11,640 nt of DNA from Pseudomonadota bacterium. GTDB lineage: Bacteria; Pseudomonadota; Alphaproteobacteria; Rhizobiales; Hyphomicrobiaceae. The first letter of the stretch is position 1, and each line of letters opens with the position of its first letter. The stretch spans positions 1-11,640 of the forward strand of contig JAKALI010000065.1 of assembly GCA_021813195.1 (NCBI GenBank), given 5' to 3'. The notes under the pieces are model-generated. The model saw nothing but the letters and a program-made list of their open reading frames with translations, did no database searches and was not told the DNA's origin. Below are positions 1-7,017 of this stretch, piece by piece. A program made the position numbers and the translations under genes.

Positions 1-1
1 G

Positions 2-1003
2 GAATCGCCGAGCTACTTCGTGCTCGACATCGCCAAGCCGGATGAGGAGCGCTTCAAGGCCGCTATACTTGCCGATCAGCCACAAGCGCGCATTGAGACC
101 GCACCGATGCTGCGTGGGCGATTGGTGAGTTTGCGTGGCGAACCTGTCGAGAAGATCAAAGCCCCGCCCGAGGCCGATTGGGTGCTGACGGGCGACCGGG
201 GGCTCACGTACTCCGATCAGATTCCAGCTGGCTCGCGTGTCGTCGAGGGTGCGTGGTGGCAACCCGGTTATGCGGGACCACCGCTCGTATCCTTCGAAGC
301 GGAACTGGCGCGCGATTTGGGTTTGCGGCTGGGTGATGAAGTCACCGTCAATGTCCTTGGCCGAAATTTGACGGCTCAGATCGCCAATTTGCGCGAGGTG
401 AAGTGGGAGAGCCTGTCACTTAATTTTGTGATGGTGTTTTCTGCCAACGCTTTGGCCGGCGCTCCGCACAACGTCCTCGCAACGATATCGCTGCCGGCCG
501 CAGCCACGCCGTCAGAGGAAGTGGCGCTGGCTCGCATGATGGGCCGCGCCTTCCCGACGGCGACCGCCATCCGCGTGAAGGAGGCGATCGAGGCCTTCAA
601 CTCCGTTTTCAGCAAAGTGATGGTTGCGGTGCGCGTTGCCGGGGCGGTGACTCTGATTGCTGGCGCGCTTGTGCTCGCCGGGGCGATGGCAACCGCACAG
701 CGCCGCCGGATTCTCGAGGCGGTCATTCTGCGCACGCTCGGCGCAACGCGCGCGCGCATCCTGGCGGAGCACGCAACCGAATATCTCTTGCTGGCCGCAG
801 TCACGGCGGCGGCCGCCATCATGGTGGGCAGCGCGGCGGCTTACCTCGCTGTCACACTGCTGATGGATCTGGATTTTACGTTTTCGTGGTCCGCCGTTGC
901 CGCGGCCCTGCTGGTTGCCACCGGCTTGGTGCTAACCTTCGGCGCGGTCGGGACGTGGCGGGTGCTGAGTGCGCGCCCTGTTCCGCATCTGCGCAGTCAA
1001 TAG
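2..1003 (+). CDS. ABC transporter permease, FtsX/YbbP type (5' partial)
   Basis: This is the C-terminal part of an inner-membrane ABC permease. The reading frame is open to the left edge: the codons before the first in-frame GTG (position 20) read ESPSYF and run into VLDI, so the gene starts outside the window. About 333 residues are visible. A soluble, probably periplasmic, MacB-like region fills the first half. An FtsX domain follows, with three hydrophobic segments at about 610-690, 780-865 and 885-950. Between the first two lies the family signature EAVILRTLGATRARILAEH, the cytoplasmic coupling region typical of FtsX/LolC/YbbP permeases. YbbP-type proteins work with a YbbA-type ATPase and often a TesA-like esterase. 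Those partners would lie to the left and are not visible, and the transported substrate is unknown. The family is clear, but the YbbP assignment rests only on this C-terminal part. Confidence 0.85.
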   Translation, partial: ESPSYFVLDIAKPDEERFKAAILADQPQARIETAPMLRGRLVSLRGEPVEKIKAPPEADWVLTGDRGLTYSDQIPAGSRVVEGAWWQPGYAGPPLVSFEAELARDLGLRLGDEVTVNVLGRNLTAQIANLREVKWESLSLNFVMVFSANALAGAPHNVLATISLPAAATPSEEVALARMMGRAFPTATAIRVKEAIEAFNSVFSKVMVAVRVAGAVTLIAGALVLAGAMATAQRRRILEAVILRTLGATRARILAEHATEYLLLAAVTAAAAIMVGSAAAYLAVTLLMDLDFTFSWSAVAAALLVATGLVLTFGAVGTWRVLSARPVPHLRSQ

Positions 1004-1172
1004 TGGCCGAGATCGTTGATCAATTTCGTGATTCGGTCATTGGTTGACTCTTACTGCGATCACCGTGGAATTTGGCGAACAGGCTTGAAATCACGTGTGG
1101 TTGCGCCAATATCCGAGCGGCAAAGTGGGGATAGAGGCCCCCAACCAACCATTCTCGAGAGGAACTTGCCAG

Positions 1173-1907
1173 ATGGCCGAGCTTCAAAATCGAATCCCGC
1201 GTTCCGACACGGTGAGCCGACCAGGCGCTGCCGTCGACGAGGGCCTGCGCGCTCATATGCTGGGCGTGTACAACTATATGGCGGCTGGCGTGGCCTTGAC
1301 CGGCCTGGTCGCCTACTTCGTCAGCCAGTATGCGCTCTCCAATCCGGACGTCGCGCAGGTTCTCTACGGCTCGCCACTGCGGTGGGTGATCATGCTCGCC
1401 CCATTGGCGTTCGTCCTTGTCCTGTCGTTTGGCGTGCACAAGCTCTCGGCGTCGGCCACCCAGGGTGCCTTCTGGGCGTTCGCAGCCGTGATGGGCGTCT
1501 CGCTGTCGACGATCTTCCTCGTCTTCACCGGCCAGTCCATCACGCAGGTCTTCTTCGTGACCGCCGCGGCGTTCGCCGGCTTGAGCCTGTGGGGCTACAC
1601 GACCAAGAAGGATCTGTCCGGCTGGGGTTCATTCCTGATCATGGGCGTGATCGGCATTATCATCGCCGCCCTGGTCAACTTGTTCCTGCAGTCAAGCGCG
1701 CTGATGTTCGCCATCAGCACCTTGGGCGTGCTGATCTTCGCAGGTCTCACGGCCTACGACACCCAGCGAATCAAGGACGAGTATGACCTGTTGCGCGGGG
1801 ACTCGGAGTTGATGGCAAAGGGCGCGGTCATGGGCGCGCTGAGCCTCTACCTCAACTTCATCAACATGTTCACCTCGCTGCTGCAGCTGTTCGGCGATCG
1901 CGAGTAA
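1173..1907 (+). CDS. Bax inhibitor-1/YccA family membrane protein
   Basis: This encodes a 244-residue integral membrane protein of the BI-1/YccA (UPF0005, TMBIM) family. A polar N-terminus of about 30 residues is followed by the family-typical MLGVYNYMAAGVALTGL and then about seven hydrophobic segments. The last inter-helix region carries AYDTQRIKDEYD, which matches the conserved Asp-containing motif near the C-terminus of BI-1 proteins. In the Bacillus homologue YetJ, conserved aspartates gate a pH-sensitive calcium leak. In proteobacteria, relatives interact with the FtsH protease system. Neither role is shown here. The frame is open from 1095, but ATG 1173 is chosen because GAGAGG (1157-1162) sits 10 bp upstream and the earlier residues do not look like the family. 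The gene appears to be monocistronic: 169 bp separate it from the permease gene and a strong terminator follows it. Confidence 0.93.
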   Translation: MAELQNRIPRSDTVSRPGAAVDEGLRAHMLGVYNYMAAGVALTGLVAYFVSQYALSNPDVAQVLYGSPLRWVIMLAPLAFVLVLSFGVHKLSASATQGAFWAFAAVMGVSLSTIFLVFTGQSITQVFFVTAAAFAGLSLWGYTTKKDLSGWGSFLIMGVIGIIIAALVNLFLQSSALMFAISTLGVLIFAGLTAYDTQRIKDEYDLLRGDSELMAKGAVMGALSLYLNFINMFTSLLQLFGDRE

Positions 1908-1934
1908 AGAGGCTCGCAAGGCACGACATGCACC

Positions 1935-1962
1935 AAGGGCCCCGGTTGCCGGGGCCCTTTTT
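1935..1962 (+). terminator. Rho-independent terminator after the BI-1 gene
   Basis: Two 11-nt arms, AAGGGCCCCGG (1935-1945) and CCGGGGCCCTT (1949-1959), pair perfectly around a TTG loop, and the T run covers 1958-1962. It begins 27 bp after the BI-1 stop codon. The T tract is only on the + strand, so it should act mainly on rightward transcription, although the hairpin also lies between two convergent genes. Confidence 0.9.
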
Positions 1963-2001
1963 GCATGGGTTGTGCTCGGGTGCGGCGAAGGACGAGCGAA
2001 C

Positions 2002-2370
2002 TCAGCGTAAGAAATTCGATGGCGCGAACTTCTCTTCGAGCGCTGCGCGGTCGAATGGCTTCAGGAGGCAGGCATCCGCACCTGCCGCGTAGGCGCGCGA
2101 AATGTCAGCGAAATCGTTCTCGCTCGTGCAGTACACGACGTACGGACGCCGCCCTGTGTTCTGCACACGCAGCGCGCCCAGGAACTCATAGCCGCCCATT
2201 TCCGGCATTTGCCAATCGAGAAAAATGGCATCCGGTGGGTTCTGACGGCAACTGGCCAGGGCCTCACGCCCATTCTCAGCCTCGGTGATTTCGTAACCAA
2301 GTTCTTCCAAATAGACACGCGCGATCTTGCGGATCACGCTGGAGTCGTCGACGATCAGGCAACGTCTCAT
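2002..2370 (-). CDS. Stand-alone CheY-like response regulator beside chpT
   Basis: This is a single receiver domain of 122 residues with no output domain. The acidic pair D8-D9, the phospho-acceptor D52 (in FLDWQMP), T82 and K104 (in LLKPF) are all present, so it should be competent for phosphorylation. ATG 2370 is preferred over an in-frame ATG at 2409: AAGGA lies 7 bp upstream of it on the coding strand, and the protein then begins directly with the receiver fold (MRRCLIVDD). The gene lies downstream of chpT on the same strand, 163 bp away, and a CtrA-like site sits in that gap. Its position suggests a partner or output of the ChpT phosphorelay (inference). It resembles CheY-type single-domain regulators more than CpdR itself. 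It converges on the BI-1 gene. Confidence 0.9.
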   Translation of the reverse strand: MRRCLIVDDSSVIRKIARVYLEELGYEITEAENGREALASCRQNPPDAIFLDWQMPEMGGYEFLGALRVQNTGRRPYVVYCTSENDFADISRAYAAGADACLLKPFDRAALEEKFAPSNFLR

Positions 2371-2456
2371 GGAAAAATCCTTGGCCCTTCGCGGGAGCGT
2401 GGCGTGCAAGGTCGCGAAGACAGCACCTTGCTGCGACCAGTAAAGCCATCAAACGA

Positions 2457-2472
2457 TTAATGCTGCGTTGAC
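2457..2472. promoter_or_regulatory. Possible CtrA-binding site upstream of the receiver gene
   Basis: TTAA-N7-TTGAC matches the CtrA consensus TTAA-N7-TTAAC with one mismatch. It lies between the chpT stop and the receiver gene start, about 87-102 bp upstream of that start on the opposite strand. The consensus is nearly palindromic, so it can be read in either direction. No convincing -10 element was found nearby, so function is inferred from sequence alone. Confidence 0.4.
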
Positions 2473-2533
2473 GCTTGCATGGTCCTGCAACGTTGCGCGC
2501 AAGCCTGTGGGCAGGAGCGGCCTCACCCCGGCT

Positions 2534-3187
2534 TCAATGGGGCATCGCTGTGATGCGGACGTCCTCGCCGACCTTTTCGATCACGAGCGGCATGCCGGCG
2601 AGTTTTGCGAGTCGGCATGTGTAGTAGGCTTGCACACACATCGCATCGAGTGCTGGAGCGTTGTGTCCCGTATAGAACTCGACGACATGTTGCGGCAACC
2701 GCGCTGCCTGACCTCGGCAGATCAGATCGAAGCGGGGTTGTTCAAGGCTACCTGTAATCTTGACGTCGATGCTCCCGCCGCGCGGCAGGGCCGTCAGTGA
2801 GGACGCAATGAGGTTCAACAGGAGTTTGACCTTGTCCTTCGACATATAGCCAGCCGGGCCACTCCAGGTGAACTGATGCTTCGGCTTGCCCTTATGATAG
2901 AGCACGTAACCACGTGAGATCTTTTCTGCCATCGCCAGATCGATCATCGCGCCGGCCGATCCGCTGGCCCCGAAGGCAAAGCGCGCGAATTCCAGACATG
3001 CTGCGGCCTGATGAGATACGCTGCGAATCATTTCGAACGCGTAGCGCCGGGCCTCGTCTTCTTTTTCCTCGTCGTGCAACTGGAGACCGACACCGATGGC
3101 TCCGACGGGCCCGATGACGTCGTGGCAAATCTTGGAGGAGATCAGAGCCGCGATTTCCAGATCGGAGATGTCGGCAGTTTGGGTCAT
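2534..3187 (-). CDS. chpT: Histidine phosphotransferase ChpT
   Basis: This 217-residue cytoplasmic protein is a ChpT-type phosphotransferase. In known alphaproteobacteria ChpT takes phosphate from the hybrid kinase CckA and gives it to CtrA and CpdR, controlling cell-cycle progression. The phospho-accepting histidine is H22 within SSKICHDVIGPVGAI, the hallmark of the family. Helical residues about 9-72 would form the dimerisation/phosphotransfer four-helix bundle. Residues about 95-217 form the degenerate, ATPase-like C-terminal domain that does not bind ATP. ATG 3187 is chosen over the upstream in-frame ATG at 3244 because GGAG lies 6 bp before it and the family begins near here. The length is normal. 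The gene is divergent from cysQ, with a 264-bp gap, and is followed on the same strand by the receiver gene. Confidence 0.93.
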   Translation of the reverse strand: MTQTADISDLEIAALISSKICHDVIGPVGAIGVGLQLHDEEKEDEARRYAFEMIRSVSHQAAACLEFARFAFGASGSAGAMIDLAMAEKISRGYVLYHKGKPKHQFTWSGPAGYMSKDKVKLLLNLIASSLTALPRGGSIDVKITGSLEQPRFDLICRGQAARLPQHVVEFYTGHNAPALDAMCVQAYYTCRLAKLAGMPLVIEKVGEDVRITAMPH

Positions 3188-3451
3188 AACGGCTCCGCGC
3201 GTGGTTGGTCTTTTGGAGATTTGGTTGTCTGGGGTACGCCGCACACCTGATCCCAGCGGTCGCTCTCGGCCGGCAAGGTTTTAACAGTCGTCCGGCCGCC
3301 ATGGCCAGGGCATCAGGCGCTGCCCCAAAGGTTTTGCCGAGCGCCCGCCGATCTGATACACGCGCCGCGTCGACTGTGAAAGGCCTGTAATCCCAATCGC
3401 ATCCACGGTGAGCGGACGAGCAGGGCGTAGATGACTAGGTGATGGGAGTCG

Positions 3452-4300
3452 ATGCCCACCTCGGCGCAAGAGGAATGCGTGCCTATCTTCAGCAAGGATG
3501 ACGACGTCAATCGTTTATGGGACGGGCTTTTATCCGCCGTTTTGGAGGCTGGCCGGGCCATTTTGCAGATGAGGTGCGACGGTCTCGCAATCGATCGCAA
3601 ATCGGATGGCTCTCCCGTGACAGAAGCAGACCGGCGGGCCGAAGCGATACTGGAGCGCGCGCTCCATCGTCTCGCGCCGCGCATCCCGGTGATCGCCGAG
3701 GAATCGGCAGCACAAGCCCGTGCGCCACGAGCCGCGCGCCAGATGTTCCTCGTTGATCCCTTGGATGGCACGCGAGGTTATGCTGCTGGTCGCGATGACT
3801 TCACGATCAACATAGGCTTCATCAGCGATGGACGACCGGTCGCAGGGCTCATCTACGCGCCGGCCCGCGGCGAAGTCTTCGCAACCCAGGGCGAAACTTG
3901 CGCGATCGCCGCTCGTGTCGATCCTGGCAGTACGACCCGCACGCTCCGCGAGCTAAATCCAGTTTCCATTTCCGCGCGCGTTCCTTGCCCAGGCGGGCTC
4001 GTTGCACTGACCAGTCGTGCGGAGCAAACACAGGCCTTTCGTGACCGGCTGAGCGCACTTGGGATTACAGAGAGCAGCGGGTTCAGTTCTGCAATCAAGT
4101 TCTGCCTGCTCGCACGAGGTGAGGCAGACATCTATCCACGGTTCGGGCCGACATGCGAGTGGGATACGGCGGCTGGGGAGGCGATTTTGACGGCTGCGGG
4201 CGGCTCGGTGAGGGATCTTGACGGCGCGCCGCTCACATACGGTCGCGAGCAGTCGGCCTACCTCAATCCCGCATTTGTTGCCCGTGGCCGCGTGGCATGA
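3452..4300 (+). CDS. cysQ: 3'(2'),5'-bisphosphate nucleotidase CysQ
   Basis: This is an inositol-monophosphatase-superfamily enzyme. It is predicted to remove the 3'-phosphate of 3'-phosphoadenosine 5'-phosphate, a by-product of sulfate assimilation, recycling it to AMP. The Mg-binding residues are visible in order: E83-E84 (VIAEES), D102 and D105 (VDPLDGTRGY) and D238 (EWDTAAGE). The segment KFCLLARGEADIYPRFGPT before the last motif is characteristic of CysQ rather than of SuhB-type inositol phosphatases. From ATG 3452 the protein has 282 residues. An in-frame GTG at 3479 has a better ribosome binding site (AAGAGG ending 5 bp upstream) and would give a protein nine residues shorter, so the start is uncertain. 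It is the first gene of a rightward block and eipA follows 145 bp later. No sulfate-assimilation genes are in view. Confidence 0.9.
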   Translation: MPTSAQEECVPIFSKDDDVNRLWDGLLSAVLEAGRAILQMRCDGLAIDRKSDGSPVTEADRRAEAILERALHRLAPRIPVIAEESAAQARAPRAARQMFLVDPLDGTRGYAAGRDDFTINIGFISDGRPVAGLIYAPARGEVFATQGETCAIAARVDPGSTTRTLRELNPVSISARVPCPGGLVALTSRAEQTQAFRDRLSALGITESSGFSSAIKFCLLARGEADIYPRFGPTCEWDTAAGEAILTAAGGSVRDLDGAPLTYGREQSAYLNPAFVARGRVA

Positions 4301-4385
4301 GACGGAGCCGTTCCACGAAATGGCCTTATTCGTGTTCTCCGCCCGTCGGTGTCAGCCACACTTTGGTAATACTTTCTGGCGATGG

Positions 4386-4401
4386 TTGAGCGAAGTTTAA
4401 C
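4386..4401 (+). promoter_or_regulatory. Probable CtrA-binding site upstream of eipA
   Basis: TTGA (4386-4389), seven bases, then TTAAC (4397-4401) match the CtrA consensus TTAA-N7-TTAAC with one mismatch. The site ends 44 bp before the eipA start codon, a suitable place for a box overlapping the -35 region. Brucella eipA is reported to be activated directly by CtrA, which raises the prior. No clear -10 element can be seen in the GC-rich stretch downstream. Confidence 0.55.
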
Positions 4402-4445
4402 GCGCCGGTTCGGGTTCGCTGGCCGGCATCGCTTGAGGTGGCCGC

Positions 4446-5336
4446 ATGTCGCCTTCCTGCCCAAACACGTTGCGCAGAATCCAGTCTTTTGGTCGCGCGG
4501 CCGCGACCTTCGCGGCGGTTGTGACCGTGATGCTGTCGAACGCAGCTCACGCCAATGATGCCTATCGGCCATCCGCCGGTGGATACGGCCGTGACACTGC
4601 CGGCAGTTACGGAGACGCCTATCGCCCGCCCCAAGGCGGTCGTTCGGTCAACGACACCTACCAAGCCGATCCGGCGTCCAGGTATGAGGATGGCTACCAG
4701 CCCGATCGCTACTCGTCCCCCGGCGGGCCAGATGCCTATCGGGGCGGGGGAAGCGGCGTGCCGGAACCCAGTGGCTACGGTGAGCCCTATCGGGAGCCGA
4801 GTGCGCTGGAGGCTGACGGCGGTTTTCCGGAACCCAAGTCCCCCCAGGAAGCGGGGGTCTATGAGAGAAATGAAATCGTCACGGCTGGCCACCGCTTCTT
4901 CGGGACCGTCAGCCAGAGTCTTGCCAAAGGCATTGAGTGGGCATTCCAGAGCCAGGGACGGCCGAACGGCTATATTTTGGGTGAGGACGCCGGCGGCGCA
5001 TTCGTTCTCGGATTGCGGTACGGAGAGGGTGTGCTCCACACCAAAAACGCCGGAACCCACAAAGTGTTCTGGCAAGGCCCATCGGTCGGCTACGATGCTG
5101 GGGCCGAAGGCTCCAAGACAATGATTCTAGTCTATAATTTACGAGATCCTTCACAGATTTACGAGCGCTTCGGCGGGGTACAAGGGGCAGCCTACCTAGT
5201 CGGCGGCGTTAGTGTGCAGCTCCAGAAGCACGGGGAGGTCACACTGGCTGTTATTCGCTCGGGAGTTGGTCTCAGATTGGGTGCCAACGTCGGCTATATG
5301 AAGTATACCCGGGCGCCGACCTGGAATCCGCTCTAG
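4446..5336 (+). CDS. eipA: DUF1134 periplasmic protein, EipA family
   Basis: This 296-residue protein is predicted to be exported. The N-terminus is a Sec signal peptide: basic residues R10, R11 and R17, a hydrophobic stretch A18-L30, and a likely cleavage after AHA at residue 36. Residues about 37-138 form a low-complexity linker rich in Tyr, Gly, Pro and Asp with repeated DAYRP-like units. Residues about 139-290, from YERNEIVTAGHRFFG to the end, form the DUF1134 domain. In Brucella abortus EipA this is a periplasmic eight-stranded beta-barrel needed for envelope stress resistance and virulence. ATG 4446 is supported by GAGG (4435-4438) 7 bp upstream. The gene has its own upstream region with a CtrA-like box, so it is probably transcribed apart from cysQ. 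The linker makes it longer than a minimal family member. Assignment to the family is firm; the cellular role is inferred from Brucella. Confidence 0.9.
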   Translation: MSPSCPNTLRRIQSFGRAAATFAAVVTVMLSNAAHANDAYRPSAGGYGRDTAGSYGDAYRPPQGGRSVNDTYQADPASRYEDGYQPDRYSSPGGPDAYRGGGSGVPEPSGYGEPYREPSALEADGGFPEPKSPQEAGVYERNEIVTAGHRFFGTVSQSLAKGIEWAFQSQGRPNGYILGEDAGGAFVLGLRYGEGVLHTKNAGTHKVFWQGPSVGYDAGAEGSKTMILVYNLRDPSQIYERFGGVQGAAYLVGGVSVQLQKHGEVTLAVIRSGVGLRLGANVGYMKYTRAPTWNPL

Positions 5337-5490
5337 GCTGAGGCGTTGAAGCGGGAGTCATGGGCCGCAGCGACGGACCGGTGCCCACGCTCGTCAGGGA
5401 CGCGCGTATCCAGGAGGTTCAGGGGCTGGAATTGTGCCACGCTCCGAGTGCGCGCAGGAGCGAAGGCAGAGGCGAACGAGGCAACCGCAC

Positions 5491-6939
5491 GTGATCACCC
5501 TCCAATCAGCGATGCTGGTTGTGCTCGGCTTCAGTTTGGCCGGTGTCCTCGTATGCGTGATTGCTCCGGCCTATAAGCGCCGCGCCCAGCGATTGGCAAC
5601 CCAAGCGCTCAAGCGGGCCATGCCGCTCAGCGAGGCCGAAATCGCCGCCGACAAAGACCGGCTCCGCGCAAGCTTCGCGATCCGCATCCACAATTTGGAA
5701 ACGAAGCTCGCAGATGCCGAATTGGAGGCTGCGCGTCAACTTATCGAAATCAATCGGCGAGATGCGTCCATCAGTTCCCTGGAACGCGACGTGGCGCGGC
5801 TTGCGACCGCCAACGAAGAGCACGAGAATGCGCGACGCGTATTGGAACTTACGATCGCAGAGCGCCTTCCGAAGGTCGAACAGCGTTTGGCAGAAGCCAA
5901 GCGGCTGCTTTTTGAGCGCGACCGCGAGATCGCTGCGCTCACGCAAACCGCGCACAAACAATCGCAAGCCCTCGACGAGGCGACGCAGATCAATACTCAG
6001 CAACGTGATGAAATTCATCGCCTCAACGCGACGCTTAATTCCCGTGCCGTCCGCAACCGCGACCAACCGGCCGACCGTCGTTATGAGGCAGAAGTCGCGT
6101 TACGTACCGAGCTGGAGGCCCTGCGCGCACGTGTGCGCGACCAAGCGCAGCTGATCGCGCGACTGAAGCAAGACAGCAAAGACTCGATCGTAGAAATCTC
6201 CGAGCAGACCGCGGGCGCAGATCCCACTGAGATCGCACGTCTGCGGCAAAGCCTCGCTGAGGCCGAGCGTGCGCTGCAAGCGGCAGGTGGAGAGAGTGAG
6301 GCAGCGCGCACGCTCGAGCAAGAGCGCCAGGCTGAACTGCGCCGACTGCAGACGAAAATCCAAGATCAGGCCGCCGAGATCGCTCGTCTCAGTGCGGCGT
6401 TGGCGGCTCTTGAGGGTGCCAAGTCGAGCGAAGAGACCGAACGTCGCAGCGCGCGGGATTTGACCGCTAAGGTGCGATCGCTTGAGGCGGAAGCCGCCGA
6501 ACTGAAATCCACCATCCAGGGCCTGCGAGCGGAGGTGGTGGCGGCCAATGAAAAACTCGCACGACAGGCGGCTCACCACATGGAGGAGATGCGCCGTCTG
6601 GGGGTGGGAACGCGGCCGGCAGCCGGGACATCGCGGGCAGCGGCAATTGCGCAGCCGTCGCTATCGCGGCCCTCGCTCAGCGAGCGAATCAGCGCTCCGC
6701 GGGTCGCAACCGTTGCGATCACGACAACACCCAATTCGGGGACAGCGAATGGTGCGTCGAGTCCGCAGTCGGTTGTTGAGTCGACATCGGCAGCGGATTC
6801 TGCTGGCGGCAACACCGCTGTGGAGGCATCCGCGAGTGGTGCGTCGCCAGCTGATACGCCGGATGCTGGTGACAGCAGCCGCCGGCGACGGCCCGGCTTG
6901 CTGCAACGGATCACGGGCCTCGAAAAGCCCGTCGCTTGA
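5491..6939 (+). CDS. Membrane-anchored coiled-coil protein of unknown function
   Basis: From GTG 5491 this is a 482-residue protein. One hydrophobic segment lies at about residues 5-26 (AMLVVLGFSLAGVLVCVIAPA), directly followed by basic residues YKRRAQR, which suggests an N-terminal anchor with the body in the cytoplasm. Residues about 50-370 are a nearly continuous heptad-rich coiled coil dominated by Ala, Glu, Arg, Leu and Gln. Residues about 371-460 are Ala/Ser/Thr-rich and probably disordered, and the C-terminus ends in a basic patch (SSRRRRPGLLQRITG). The N-terminal layout of anchor, PLSEAEIAADKDRLRA and coiled coil resembles a family of conserved hypothetical proteins of Rhizobiales as I recall it. 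No enzymatic motif is visible. GTG 5491 has GAGG 9 bp upstream; an alternative GTG at 5434 would add 19 polar residues. A structural or scaffold role is possible but unproven. Confidence 0.75.
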   Translation: MITLQSAMLVVLGFSLAGVLVCVIAPAYKRRAQRLATQALKRAMPLSEAEIAADKDRLRASFAIRIHNLETKLADAELEAARQLIEINRRDASISSLERDVARLATANEEHENARRVLELTIAERLPKVEQRLAEAKRLLFERDREIAALTQTAHKQSQALDEATQINTQQRDEIHRLNATLNSRAVRNRDQPADRRYEAEVALRTELEALRARVRDQAQLIARLKQDSKDSIVEISEQTAGADPTEIARLRQSLAEAERALQAAGGESEAARTLEQERQAELRRLQTKIQDQAAEIARLSAALAALEGAKSSEETERRSARDLTAKVRSLEAEAAELKSTIQGLRAEVVAANEKLARQAAHHMEEMRRLGVGTRPAAGTSRAAAIAQPSLSRPSLSERISAPRVATVAITTTPNSGTANGASSPQSVVESTSAADSAGGNTAVEASASGASPADTPDAGDSSRRRRPGLLQRITGLEKPVA

Positions 6940-7017
6940 CGCAATATTGCTGAGGGTTGTGCGGGAACGAGCGCCGCCCGGGGTTCGCCAAACCAATGCA
7001 TCGACGCGGCCGAAGGC

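Noticed and set aside
1044..1073. TTGACT followed about 18 bp later by GAATTT, as a promoter for the BI-1 gene
   Set aside because: The -35 match is good but the -10 match is poor, and one-element matches are common. Not strong enough to annotate.
1016..1786. Open frame of 256 codons on the plus strand overlapping the BI-1 gene
   Set aside because: It is Arg/Gly/Pro-rich out-of-frame sequence without motifs. The overlapping frame has seven hydrophobic segments and a ribosome binding site.
3281..3285. TTAAC half-site in the chpT/cysQ divergent gap as a CtrA box
   Set aside because: No second TTAA-like half lies seven bases away on either side, so only a half-site exists, which is common by chance.
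4326..5075. Long open frame of 249 codons on the minus strand
   Set aside because: It lies antisense to eipA, whose product has a signal peptide and a recognisable DUF1134 domain. The minus frame has no recognisable family and no good ribosome binding site; it is a by-product of high GC content.
6913..6950. Hairpin ACGGGC/GCCCGT at the end of the coiled-coil gene and palindrome GCAATATTGC just after it, as a bidirectional terminator
   Set aside because: The hairpin lies within codons and neither structure is followed by a T tract on either strand.
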